From Zantedeschia hybrid cultivar (taxonomy: Eukaryota > Streptophyta > Magnoliopsida > Alismatales > Araceae): DNA of 64,000 bases. Location: assembly GCA_030544215.1 (NCBI GenBank), contig JARZZO010000013.1, positions 27,759,229 to 27,823,228 of the forward strand. Direction: 5' to 3'. A program made the position numbers and the translations under genes. Under the pieces are notes generated by a model that saw only the letters and a program-made list of their open reading frames with translations, searched no databases and was not told the origin of the DNA. Below are positions 31,957 through 44,903 of the stretch, one piece after another; the first letter of the stretch is position 1, and each line of letters opens with the position of its first letter.

Positions 31957-32697
31957 TGTAATACCTAATATTTTTTAAAATATAAATAACAAATAAATAA
32001 ATAATAATGATAATAATAATTAAAAAATCATATAGAGTGTAATATGGTTAATAGAGTAAGCCCATTAACTTAATTTTATACGTAGTTTAGCTTATTAAGT
32101 TAGAGAAATATTTTAGGTTCAAGTTCTCAGGACAGCAAGTCAGTATTTTGATGATAACTCTCAATATATAATTCAGATTTTAGTTTAGTTGGTACCGATG
32201 GAAAGAAATCGAAGAGATATACAACTTTGTAAAATACTATTTTTGATGATTGATTTGTTTATTAGGTAAAAAAATTGAAAATTTCTTTCAAGAAAGAAAG
32301 AATTGCGGGAGAGGAGTGCGATTTGGAGTCAAATTATCTAATTCGTGGAAAGGAGGATTAATCCAAGCCAAAGGTAGTTTGTAGAGGTTGTTTAAGATCA
32401 AAATAAGGTTGTTAATTTTATAAATATAATGTTGGGGGCATGGTTAAATTTAGCCGTCATTCTACATTGTAAAAGGTGGGTGTTTTGTTCATATTCTTAA
32501 AGAAAGAGAAGAAGATGAAGGTTGTTCTTGAGGAAATGTTATAATTTCGTGATTCTCTTATCTTCTAGGAGCATTGAAGAAGAAGGATAGGAAGTAGCGA
32601 TTCGAGCGGGAGTTGAGATCACTTGGCGAATTTTGGATTTGGGGTTCTAGTGTAAGAGGTAGGCGACGATTTTAATTTGTATCTATAGAAAAAAAAT
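31957..32697 (+). mobile_element. Chromovirus 3' LTR, partial
   Basis: The polypurine stretch aagggagagagga precedes TGTAATACC at 31957, the usual pol-PPT-LTR order. The sequence then runs AT-rich to about 32697, where a copia LTR end begins, so the LTR end is not resolved. No coding capacity. Confidence 0.65.
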
Positions 32698-32811
32698 CTA
32701 AATATTTTGCCAATCTTCATAATGAATTTAATGCCATTTATTAGTGAACCAGATTGAAATAGGTGCCTTATGATTGGCTTAGAGGACACTTATATCTATC
32801 AATCTCCCACT
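32698..32811 (-). mobile_element. Start of the copia 3' LTR, truncated (LTR F)
   Basis: About 110 bp nearly identical to the outer end of LTR E (44812-44903), including the stretch from ccaatcttcataatgaattt to the terminal TGATAGATATAAGTGTCC on the minus strand. It is preceded inside the element (32812-32825) by a CAAGTGGGAGAT-like polypurine tract on the minus strand. The rest of the LTR is missing. Confidence 0.7.
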
Positions 32812-35800
32812 TGGACTCAAGCCAATCACCTTTGCATTTGATCTCCATCAAATTTAGGTGATGCTTACATAACGTCTGTGACTAAGACTTGGTCAGGGAT
32901 CTGCTAAATTTTTTATAGATGGAATATTTTCCATTAAGTTATTTCCTCTTAATCCTTTGTCTCTGAACTTGTGAAAGAGCATCAGAATGTTCTGCAACTT
33001 CTGATGAGATTATGGCTCGACCACAAAATTGATCGCTCCCACTGTTATCCTATAACAACGGGATTTTATCAGAGACATTTTAGAACTATATCTAGTTCAT
33101 GGATGAACTTTTTCATCCATATTGTTCCAATAATAATATCACTTGTTTATGTTGTCATCTTAATATCGAGCTATGGATTGAAACTTTTCCAATCAATTCC
33201 TTTCTTATTAGAAGTTTAAACCCATGATTTGATTTGAAATTTGAGTCAGTGTGACCTCATAGTTTCAAATCACCCTCTCTATATACATGAGTGCATCCTT
33301 AGTACTTCTCAAGTACTTAGTGATGTATTTCACTCCTTCTATCAAGCTTTTCTTATATCCTTTAAGGAACCTTTTTCTTAAAGAAATAAATTTCATGTCT
33401 CAACAATTAAGACTTATTATAAAATTTATGCCAAACATTTTGACATACAGGTCAATGTAATATTCCCATTAATCTATCTTAATAGATTCATGTTTCCAAT
33501 ACGTGGGTTGTTATAACCAAAACCTATTATGGAGGAAAATATGGTTAATAATGCTTTTACTGATAGTAACATCATGATGTCATTTTCAATGACTTTGATG
33601 TTATTATCATAAAGCATTATTAAAGCGACCGTACTCCCACTGTCCTCTTTGAACACACACAGTCCGTGATCATTCTTAATGATCACGTAATATTTGACCA
33701 CTAAGTCAAAAACTCTTATTACAACTTTGTGAAACTTTAGTTTGATTCAAATAGTTTTTGAAATCATAACTTGCTTCCTTGATATTATAAAAGGTTTAAA
33801 GGTGTATCATATACATCTTTTCCTTAATCACATTGAGAGAATGCTTTTCATATCCAACTGTCATCATCTCATCATTATGATCGGCAATTTTGACAAGTAG
33901 AATTCTAATAAACTTATTAATGGTAATCACTGAGAAAAATTTGTCTAAGTCAACATTTTGACGTGGACTATTTCCTTCAGTTTACCATATAAGTTTTAAG
34001 TAGTCCATTTATGCTAATCTTCATTCTGAAGATTTGCTTGCTTTAGGTATAATACCCTCTAGCAATACTATCAAGTTATGAACTCAATAGTAGTTATGGA
34101 CTATGGTTTAGAATTCTTAATTTATTGTTAATCTGAAAGTTGTAATGACAGAGAGCATCATCACTGATTTTAGATCATAATCTATATCTTTGAGCTCCTC
34201 TCATTTTACTAAATCTGATATGTCAAATATATCCTTCTAGTTACTGAGAGAATCTTAAAAAAAAAAAAAATGAAGCTTTCTAATGTGTGTTATGAGTGGT
34301 TCCAAATAACTAAAGATTATCTAATAATCTTGTGTTAATTTGTGGGTCTAGAACATCTTATAGTTTTATCAGCTCCCACTATCTTCTCTAAGGACATGTT
34401 CCTCTTCATAGAAGACAGCTATTCATGACGATAATTATTCTATTGTCACCTGGCCAATAAATGTAATGTCCAAATTCTTTGGACATTTCACAAATTCACA
34501 CCATGGTATAACTTGACTGTAAAATCAGGTTTGTGTACAATTCACATCTCATATGAATCATATGGTTTCCATATCTTATATAGACACATACTGACTTATT
34601 TGGAACAATCTGTAAAGTATGAACATCTAATGTTCATACTCATTTTAAAAAATAAAATAATTAGACAAATCTTATTATGTATTATACCATATCTTAACAA
34701 GGTGCAATTCCTCATTCTATCATATTACTATGATGTACAATGAGAATCAATCGAACGATGATACAATTATCCTTTTAATGATATGTGTAAATCATGTACT
34801 TAAGTATTAATTTCTTTGATCAAATCAAAGAATTCTAATACTTCATTTTGATCTTATACCTTAATCTCTCAGATGCATTCGACTTGTACTTCAGTAAGTA
34901 TATACAGTCGAATCATTCCAAGAGTAAACAATAAGATAAGTCAATATAAGTGATTATCTTTTGCCTTAAGAGGATATTGAGCTGTTTACATCAGTATATA
35001 TTAGCACCAATAATTTCTTATTGTACAACCCTGTATACAATACCATAGATAATCATGATTCATACAGTTCATTTATATAGGAGACTTGTGAACATTCATC
35101 ATATGAAATGTCACATCAAGAATCTGTAGTGCATTGATTGGCTTTAAAATCTTATGGAACAACTATTGTTCCTCCTCAGTCAATGTTATTCAGTTTTATA
35201 ATTCTTGATGTCTTATGGAACTAAATAACAATGATTCAATTTCATATTAGACTCCTATAGATATATAAGGGTTTATTTTCTGACAGTAACCTATGCATAT
35301 CTTGAACAATTGTCGAGTCTAACTCAACACTTACATTTTCTCGATTTTCTTTTACTTGTCTAAGTCTGCATTCTATTGCAGATCTGAGAATCATTTTCAA
35401 TATCTCATATTGGATACGCTAATTCTCTAATAGACATGCAAAAGTTGATAATAAGAATATATGAGACTTCTTTCAAGTTTCATATTCATTTTCTCTTTAT
35501 CAATATCCTTATATTGGTCGTAGTGGGAGAACTGCTAATTCTCTATCTCAGTTGATTTTCCTTTATCCTTTCTGGTGTAGGTTCGACCATTTGAGATCTT
35601 ACCTCTAGCCCTATCAAAGGCACACCATAAATACCTCTTCTTCTTGGTCTATCTAAGTAAGAGATTTCATGACAACCACTGCCTTTCAAAAAGGTATACC
35701 ATGATCACCTCTTCACCTTGGTTTATCCAAGTAAGAGATTTCATGATATTTGATTAGGATGGTGACTTTCAGTTGGCCTTAAAGATATTCTTCAGAGTTT

Positions 35801-36850
35801 TCTAGTCAATCTGATTATGAGAAGTATTGACATCTAATATGCCAAATCTCGAATTAATAGACGACATTTTAGTGAACGAAGAAAACAACGTGATTTAAGC
35901 AGATAGTTCATATAATTCAATTATGGTCTTTTATCTTGAATTATTTCTCACTATTTTTCGACGGACTGTATAACATTCAGGTATATAGAATAGAAGATTC
36001 CGATGGTCTCCTAGTGAAGATTAGAATCTCCAAGAATCATAATATGACCTCAGGTAAACATATAGTATCATACCATTATCTTAGAGCAACTATCTCATGG
36101 TAATTGCAACTCCTTGTAATATCTAATCTTATTTTGGATCTCAGGTCTTTAATGGTCCTAGGTAAACACAGTAGACCATTATCTTTGGTCTAAGTTTTAC
36201 CATCAATACGTGACATAATAGAGTAAGAATGCATCTCCCGAGTAAATGCGAGGATAGCTGCACCGTTCTTCTATTCCGATCTCAAGGCATCTTAATGCCA
36301 TCGTTAATAGTTCTTTTATCAGATGGTGACAGATCTCGGGTAAACACATAGAAACTGCCATTATTGAATCAAGTTCTAAAAACTATATTGATAGAGAGCC
36401 ACGCGGTGCATTCTTAATGACTTGCGCTTCGGCTTAGACTTTATTGAAAGTTTTGTTTATGTTAAGTTGGTCTCATCCTAGGTGATAGTTTATAAATATA
36501 TTTAACTATACCTAGATATTAACAATCGATTCATAATAAAAAACTAAAAACATGCATCAATCATACATATTCATTATGTGGTCATGGACAACACGATGAT
36601 TAACTGGAGCCAAATAATTAATCGCCACAACATTATAATGATTATATTATTAAAACATGCAAACACATAGGCACCGGTGATCTCATCTCCTTTCGCCTTC
36701 CTGGTTGCACTTGTGGATCATCCTCGCCTCTCCTCAGTCGACACGATCAATTACAATATAAGATGAAATTTGAAACAATTTTCAAGTACAAATTTATTGT
36801 ATGAGAAAGCCTTATGGCCGAGTATAATAATGTAGGGAGATAGAATTACA
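32812..36850 (-). pseudogene. Decayed copia gag-pol
   Basis: AT-rich with no long open frame. At 33701-33474 the minus strand keeps a recognisable copia reverse transcriptase segment (HGLCVFKEDSGSTVALIMLY, a degraded VDD region, then MLLSVKALLT). An imperfect 65-bp duplication (GAGATTTCATGA units) lies at about 35620-35680 and 35690-35755. The position, between a polypurine tract and LTR F on one side and LTR E with its primer site on the other, supports one minus-strand copia element. Confidence 0.6.
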
Positions 36851-37762
36851 ATGGAATGAGAGAGAGAGAGGGAGGCACACAGGCCTCATTAATTAACATT
36901 TAATTAACCCATATAACACATTCCAAGATAATTCATATAATTACACCATCACATGATATAAAATTAATTAAGTGCATGTCCATGATCACTTAAAATTTTA
37001 ACCATCTATACATGATAAAACACATCACATGAAGACTAAAATTTAAACTATAATAATTTTGTTCTTCTTAAAACCTAACTACCAATTAAAATTGGATAAT
37101 TTGAATTTTCAAAAATCTTTTTTTCTAATCATGCATTTAAATCTAATTTAAAGTATTAAACACATCAACATGTGCAAACAAAACTAAAATTAAAATTCTA
37201 AAATATTCCATGCATAATTTAGAACAATTATAAATTAATTAATTTAACACTTAAATTAATTTTAAATCACATTAATAACAATTATTAATGCGAAATAATT
37301 TAACATTTATATATAATTAAAAATTCATAAATAACACTTATAAAAGAATTTCTAATTCCATTTTTAATTCCTTAACAATTAATTGTTAAGAACTCTTTTT
37401 ATTAAATAATATTTTTCAATAACAATTATTAATAAATAGTAATTAAAACATTTCTAATTAAAATTAGTCTAACAATTATACTCTATAAAATCTCTTAATA
37501 ACTTTTATTAAAAGATCAATTTCAAAGTAGATTAGATATTCAAAAAGTTAATTAAGAGATTCTTGATAATATTAATTAATTATCCTAATAACTACTATTA
37601 AGACTTAATTAATCCTTAATAATTTTTATTAAGGTTTATTCTCAAGAAATAATTAGCCCTTTTAATAACTATTACTAAGAGTTAATAAAATATTTAATAA
37701 CCACTTATTAAATGTCCCTTAATTAAATAATTAATTTCATAATAACACTTGATAGGAAATTA
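36851..37762 (-). mobile_element. AT-rich copia leader, part 1
   Basis: No gene. The sequence is rich in aattaatta-type motifs. With 40086-40627 and 42741-43323 it makes about 1.9-2 kb between the copia primer site and gag-pol once the two solo LTRs are removed. This resembles the long leader of Angela/BARE-type copia elements. That assignment is an inference from order. Confidence 0.4.
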
Positions 37763-40085
37763 TGTAAGGACTGAGGTTTTCGGATTCGGTTTTCGGGGTC
37801 GGACCCTGTAGTTCTAGCCTTAGTGGGGTCTGGAACTCTGTGTTGTTTCGCGTCGAGCCCGCGAGACGCGGTTTAAACGGCGTCCACCATAGCAGACGCG
37901 TTTCAGGTTCTGCCACGTGTGTGCCACGTGGACTGACTTTGGACCGCGAGCGTACGGCCCTGTCAGGTCGTCTGAACGGCGTCCGTGTGGGTCGACGCCT
38001 TTTAGACTGAGACTCTGGGTGTGTCAGAGTACGGCCCTGACAAATTGTCTGAATGGCGTCTGTGAAGGTCGACGCGTTTCAGAATCTTGTCAGAGCAGCC
38101 GTCTTGTCACCTGATAGGCGTCCGTGCATGTCGACGCGTTTTAGCCAGCCTCTGGTTAACCCCGCGAGCCCTCCTTCTTTCCCTCATTTTCTCCCTCTCC
38201 CTTTCTCTCTTTCCCTCCGGCGACCTCGGCGGCGATCCTCCTCCTTCCTCTTTTCCTCACACCATTTCGCCTCTCCCTCCACTCCATCCTCTACCTGGCT
38301 CCTACCCCTACCACCTCCACTTCCACTGCGGCGTTCTACTCTCCGGACGGCGGCCGACGTCACGGTGAGGCTAGGACGACCTCGGCGGTACCGGCGGCGG
38401 CGTGGGGCGAGACAGGCGGACGGCTTGAAGCTTGGAGGCGTTCGAGTGTCCGGTAGGGTGACGTTCCCCATCGCACTGTGTTTAAGATCACGTTTTGCTC
38501 AATATGCATGTGGTAGATCTTCGGTTTTGGGGGTTAGAATGAGCATGTTTAGGAATTCTATGGGGGTGTTTGCCTATGAATTGTCTTGCTCTTCGTTTCC
38601 CTCCAGTTTGATTGATTTTTCGGGGTTATTTGGAAGTGGGAAGGGAGCCCTCGGGTTTAGGGCGTTCCTGGTTCCTGGGCTTGAAAGACGTCGTGCATGG
38701 ACGACGCCTTTTTGAAGGGCGTCGGGCCATCACGACGCCTTTTAGACAGGACTTGACTGACAGACAGTCTGCCCGGTTGGAATTTCTGTGGCTGAAAGAC
38801 GTCATGGGTAAACGACGCGTTTTTGAACGGCGTCGGGCATCCATGACGCGTTTTAACCACAGAAATACCCTGGTTAAAGGTCTTGGGAATTCCGGATTTT
38901 CGTGTTGAAAGACGTCTTGGGATGTCGACGCCTTTTTGAAAGGCGACCATGAGGGTCGACGCCTTTTAAAGCCAGATTCTGAAGACTGATTTAGGTGAAC
39001 CTGTACATGGAGCTTGAATGGCGTCGACCTCGGTCGACGCGATTCAAGACAGAATCTCACTAATGCATGCCAGTAAAATGTGTTCTCATTGCTAGATAGA
39101 TAGTTTGCACATGTTTTAGTACACCCGATAGAGACGGATTCCTCACGATCGGATGGTTCTATGTGTGTTGAGCGATCGCGGGATTTTCACGTGACCGGAT
39201 CGCACTGTGTTGGGTTTTCAGTTACTGTGGACCTGGAGTGACATTGTAGCGCTTTATCACCCTGTGCTGGTGGGGGCGTGAGCACAACGCCGGTGGGGGC
39301 GTGGGCGGGGTGACGCCTAATGAGAGAGGGTCACCTGGTGAACCCCGGGGTCAGCTAGTACCGGTGTGGGCGTGGTACATTCGGAGAGTCACTCATGCTG
39401 AGGGAAGGGGTAGTCACCTGAGCCGGTTGGGCCGGAGTAGCGAGCGTGCTATCCGAGGGGCTACTCCTTGGTCTCAGCGGGTCGAGGTTTTTCCCACCGT
39501 TGTTTGTACGGTCGGCGAGTTCTATCGAGACGACAGTTATGGGTTTTCTAACGGTTGGCTTAGAATGAGCATGATTATTATATTTCGACCGCATCTGTTC
39601 TCACGTAGAGAATTAGATATCGTACCTGCCACTACACTGGTTACTTTACTGTTAGCTGTACTTTACACTTGTGGGTGTGTGTGTGGGCAGTGGGGATCGA
39701 AGGATCCCTACTGAGTCTTGTCTTGAGACTCACCCCTGCGGTTTTCAGGTGAGGACTCCCAGCAGACTTAGAGCGGCGCGTGCGGCCGGGTGTAGTGTGT
39801 CTTCAGCGGTTGTTCCGGGGTATGCCCCGATGTAGTTGTTAATTATCTTTGGCCTGTATGTTTAATTATTTCCTTCTGTTGGAGAATGTAATTATTTGCT
39901 GTATCGAGTCGCATTGTAATAATTTTAATTCCTACACTTTTATTTCAATTCAATGCGATGTGAATGTTTAGCTTAGTTTATTATTTATTTCCCAGACTCA
40001 CTAGATCCTGGTTTGGTCCCAAAATTAATGATTCGATACCCATTTAGTAATCGGATCCCCGATTATAGGGTGGCGGGTCGTTACA
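37763..40085 (+). mobile_element. Solo LTR, copy B
   Basis: 2323 bp, TGTAAGGACTG...CGTTACA, with a perfect 5-bp target duplication aatta (37758-37762 and 40086-40090). It carries the densest set of N10 dyads in the window, about a dozen, near 37850-37910, 37978, 38055, 38117, 38690-38745, 38798-38855, 38910-38970 and 39018. Many are arranged as adjacent pairs. The 220-codon reading frame at 38053-38715 spans dyads and pyrimidine-rich sequence and is not supported as a gene. Confidence 0.92.
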
Positions 40086-40627
40086 AATTAAATATCTGAT
40101 CACCTAATTAAAATTAATTAACAACATTTGATAATTAATATTCAGGTCACAACTTAAAAACAATTAACAACACTTGTTAATTATATTTAAGATCATATCT
40201 TAAATTTAAACCCCTTTAATCATTTAATTAAAAGTTATTTATAATTAAGATCATGTCTTAATTATAACTCTTTTAATTACTTAATTAAAATCAATTAATA
40301 ACTAAGATCATATCTTACTTAATTAAAAACAATTAACTATTAAGATCATATCTTAATAAACCCCACAATAAGATCACTTCTTAAAATAACCTTCTTTTAA
40401 CTCAAAATAAGATTTAAAGTTTAAAACACCTTTTAAATTAAATCCTATCAAAATTTTAAATTAAACAGATTTGGAGTTAATATTTAATAAGGGGTTTATA
40501 TGGGTTTGGGGTTAAATAGGCTAGATGGGTTAAATGGGTCCAATCAAGGGGTTTGGGTGGGCCAACTGGCTCGGGCCAGACCGGCCTGGGTTGGCCCAAG
40601 CGCTTGTGCCTCGAGCTAGGCCAGCCC
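40086..40627 (-). mobile_element. AT-rich copia leader, part 2
   Basis: AT-rich stretch between solo LTRs B and C with no gene. The last 130 bp turn GC-rich (ggcctgggttggccc) and continue across copy C into 42741 onwards. Confidence 0.4.
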
Positions 40628-42735
40628 TGTAACGACCCGCCACGCTATAATCGGGGATTCGATTACTAAGTAGGTACTGAATCTTTAAAATTTGGAGCCA
40701 AACCAGGATCTCGATAAGTCTGAAAAATAAATGATAAACTAAGCTAAACATCCACATCACATCGAATTGTAAAGGAAGTACAGGAATTAAAAATTATTAC
40801 AATTCGACTTGACTCAGCAAATAATTACATATTCCAATTGAAAAGAAGTAATTAAGCGTACAGGCCTGAAAAGAAAATGACAACTACATCGGGGCATACC
40901 TCGGAACAGTGGTTGCTGGCAAGCAACTTGAGACAAAACCCTCCATGCTACGCCTGCTTGGAACCCTCACCTGAAAATCGCAGGGGTGAGTCTCATCGAA
41001 ATGGACTCAGTAGGGATCCTTCGATCCCTACCACCCACTCACGCACCCACAAGTACAACAACACAAATATAGGCAATATAAATAAATAAAGCAGTAAACA
41101 CAACTCTCAAAGATTCCCAAATTTCGATATAAAATGCATGCATTCATAAATGTAACATGCACAACTCTGAAACCACTCCACCACGGAGTCCACAACCAGC
41201 GTCTCGGCTAAACACACAAACTACGCGGCCGAATGCGGAAAACACAGACCCGCTGGGACCAAACAGCAACCCCTCGGATAGCGCACTGGCTACTCTGACC
41301 TGTCTAGCTCTAGGTGGTTCTGCTTTCCCCAGCATGAGTGACACTCCGAATGTACCACTCCCACACTAGTACTAACTATACTCCGGGGTACACCAGGTGA
41401 CCCTTTCTCTAGGCGTCACCCCACCACTCCCACATCGGCACCGTATCACTCCCACACTGACACAGGGTGCCTAAGCGCTAACAACTGTCACTCTAGGTCT
41501 ACGGTCGCACGAAACACAACACAATGCGATCCGATCACGTAGAAACCCTCGTCTTCGAGTACGTTTTTAAGTATGCATTTAACCAAACTATCTAACAATG
41601 TAAACACATGTTAATTGCATGGATTAATGATGTTCTGTCTTAAATCGCGTCGCCCATGGCCGACGTTATTCAAGACCCCTAAACTGGTCCATACGGAAAA
41701 TTGGCCTCAGAATATGGCCTAAAACACGTCGTCCCTGGCAGCTGCCATTTAAATGGTGTCGCTGTTCCTGGACACTATGTAAAATAGAGATAGAGTCCCT
41801 TATCTGGGCTAAATCGCGTCTCGGGTGGAAGCCGCCATTTAAAATGGCGTTGCTGTTCCCAGACGCCATTTAACGCACACAGACAAGTTCCCCTCGGCCT
41901 CTCCCAAGTTACAACGTGGAATTTCTCCCCCCAAATCACACAAAAAACGTCAAAAACAGGGAGGGGAGAAGCCTAATTATTTTCATAAAGAACCTCTTAG
42001 AACATGCTTTCTACCTTAGAAGCACCTACACACATTTCATGCCTTCAAAGCGGGAAAAATCATGATTTTAAACAAAACACCGCGAGGATCGTCACCCTAC
42101 CGGTTACTTGAATTCCTCTGAGCTCCAAGCTGCCGAACTGCCGCGCCACAAGTCGTCGCCGGTATCGCTGTGGACGCCGTCACTCCTCCGGGACGTCGGC
42201 CGCTATCCGGAGAGAAATGCGCCGCAGCGGAGATGGTGGTGGTAGTGGTGGAAGTTAGGAGGTTGATGGAGTAGAGGGAGAGGAGGAATGGGGAGAGGAA
42301 AGGAAGGAGAAGGGGAAGGGGGCGTCAGATGGATCAGAGGGGAGAGGGAGGAGAGAGAGAGAAATGGAGAGAATGAGAGAAAGGAAAGAGAGCTTCGGAG
42401 CATCAACTGAAACTCGCTAAAACGCGTCGTCCAAGACCGACGCTAATTAGACGACAAGACGGGTTCGTACATTGACATACTAGGGTCGTACTCTGAATGG
42501 CATCGACCATGCAAAACGCCATTCAGGCGTTAAGACCGGGGCCGTACTCTTGCGGCCCAAAACCCGCCCACGTGGCATACTCTAAAACGCGTCCCCCTAA
42601 CTAGACGCCGTTTGAACCGCGTCGAGCAAGCTTGATGCAAAAAAGAACCCATGCCCCAGCCCTACAAGGGCCCAAACTAAGGGGTCCGACACCGAAACTG
42701 AATCGATAACTGGATCCGTAACCTCAATCCTTACA
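40628..42735 (-). mobile_element. Solo LTR, copy C
   Basis: 2108 bp, inverted relative to copies A and B, with TGTAACG...CCTTACA ends on the + strand and a perfect 5-bp duplication agccc (40623-40627 and 42736-42740). Dyads occur near 41646, 41725-41785, 41815-41872, 42424, 42500, 42586 and 42615. Several are decayed (for example GGTGTC...GACACT). Confidence 0.92.
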
Positions 42736-42740
42736 AGCCC

Positions 42741-43337
42741 ACAATAGGCCTTTACTGGCTCGGTTCGGCCTGGGTCTACGGCTAGGGCTTGCCCTAGCCA
42801 CCGCCCCCGAGCCCGCCTGGTTCACCCCTTCTAGCACCGGAAAGAGAACTAGGCGGCGGCGGCGCCCTCCCGGCCACCCCAAACGGGACTAGCGGTGTCG
42901 GTCGGCCTTCCTGGCGCCGGCGGATCTCCGGCAAGCCCCTTTTCAAGTAGATCCGAACTCCTTTCCTCTATAAATCTTTGCATCAAATGACTAAGAGAGG
43001 AGCAGAGGAGGGAGCATCACCGCCGAACCCCACTGCCCTGTAGAGGGCCGGCGAGGTCGCCGCCCATTGCCGGTCACACCGGCGAGTCGAAGGTGGCCGG
43101 CGGTGGCACCAAAAATCCGCATTAAAAGCCCGTGAAGCCGTTCTTCATTATAATGAAGAACAAAACGAAAACCCAAAAAAAAAAATCATTTTCGTTACAG
43201 AAAAATAATATAATTATTATTTGTTCATCCGATGAATAGTTTCTGTGAGAGAAAATAATTCGAGCATGGAAATTATTTTAAAATAATAATTTTAGCATTC
43301 CGAAACGGATCAGAGCGGAACCTGGCTTTGATACCAC
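42741..43337 (-). mobile_element. Copia leader, part 3, with tRNA-Met primer site
   Basis: GC-rich block (42760-43120) with CCGGC-rich sequence, then an AT-rich part, and at 43336-43324 (minus strand) TGGTATCAAAGCC, one base from the end of LTR E. This matches the initiator tRNA-Met primer site of copia elements (usual form TGGTATCAGAGC). A + strand CTATAAAT lies at about 42968; its meaning is unclear. Confidence 0.65.
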
Positions 43338-44903
43338 TGTTGGGATTCGGGCAGGACACGGAGAATGCAGCGGAAACCAAGAATAAATTCCCCCCCGATG
43401 CCCACTGATTCGATTCAGAACGAAAAGCGCAAACTGAAAAATCGGGATGTAGTCTGATTATCGTGCGAGGATTCGAATCCGCTTCTGTCGAGGTGATGCC
43501 GCGAGCTGCACAAGCGTCCGGCCTCCAGCAGTATCCATGCGATCCTTCGCGGTGGTTCGTCCTCGCTCCCTCGTCCGTATCAGCTCGCTCGCTGAAGATC
43601 CGTCGCCATGACGATGTCCGAAAACCCGCGGATGGGAATTCCCAACTTTCGGGAATCGCACGCAACGGAGACGGAAATTGTACCGGCGCCTCGAACGGGG
43701 CGCCCAGAGGAGGAGGAGAGAGAAAGGGGGGACAGCCAGCATGGGGAAACCCTGGAGCTTCTTTTTAGGGTTTCTCAATAGCCTGTATTTATATTAAGTC
43801 GACGCGACTTTTCATAAAAGTCTCCGAGTTAATATAAATCACACTTAAGTACCACTGACTGAGAATCTATTTGCGTGTAACCATCTAAGCCCATTAACTA
43901 GTCTGATTTTCTATCCTTAAGTCTAATAATTATTTATTGACTTATTGTAATTAATTAATATCTAATATTTAATTAATTACTTAACTGAATTAACATCTCA
44001 TAAAAATTCGGTCGGACTTCCGATCAAGTTGGGTGCCAAGCAACACCGCATGATCCTGGAAGGTAATGGGGTTCAACAACCCACTCATGGAACTTGTCCG
44101 CCCACAGTTACCGCATGGCTATAATCCTTCGTTCGCACAATGCTCTCGAGTTAACCTAGGGTATGGTCAACTGTCAAATCCTGGATGGTCAACTCACGTG
44201 AATCAGACTCCGCTGTACAATATCCGTAAACATCTTTTCTGATATTTGCTTTGGCCAGAGACTCATGCGGATCTATTCTAGAGCATTTTCTATCTAGTTA
44301 CTTGAGAGCGAACGATCCTTTATTGAGCACACAATCACCTTCGAAGGTCTTTTGCTGGACCCGATCTTTGACTATTGGAGATCCTGTGGATAGAGATTCG
44401 TAGGTGAAAGTCAAAGTCCAGAAGTCCACCGACAAGATGTCTTTGGCATCTCAAGTCCAAGGATCAACTACATAACTGTGACGATGAATCAAGCCAGTTG
44501 ACAGTAAGTTAAATTACCATTCGACGATTCATGTCAGATCAGTTTAGTGAACTCGTTCCCCAATGAGCACCTACAGGTTTACCATTGTGTCTCCACACAA
44601 GTGACTAACGAGATCAGTTACCTTCATCATATGAGTTGGAATAACCTGTACTAGTCTTACCGGATGTTTGATGTCCTTCTCAAACATCCTATGACTAGGA
44701 ACAATTAAAAATATGTGTTTATAAGTCATCAGTCTCATTATTATGATCTCATCATAATCCGATGACTATTACACACATTCATGGACTCCATTATGCACAA
44801 TTACAAATATGCCAATCTTCATAATGAATTTAATGTCATTTATTAGTGAACTAAATTGAAATAGGTGCTTTATGATTTGCTTAGAGGACACCTATATCCA
44901 TCA
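43338..44903 (-). mobile_element. 5' LTR of the copia element (LTR E)
   Basis: On the minus strand it runs from TGATGGATATAGGTGTCC at 44903 to CCCAACA at 43338 (1566 bp), followed by the primer site. It is the best preserved copy of the LTR also seen at 30102-31071 and 32698-32811. The right flank (catac from 44904) is Ty3 gag, so the copia element inserted there. Confidence 0.82.

Noticed and set aside
38053..38715. 220-codon open frame on the + strand in solo LTR B
   Set aside because: It spans dyads and pyrimidine-rich LTR sequence, is not conserved in copies A and C, and shows no domain.
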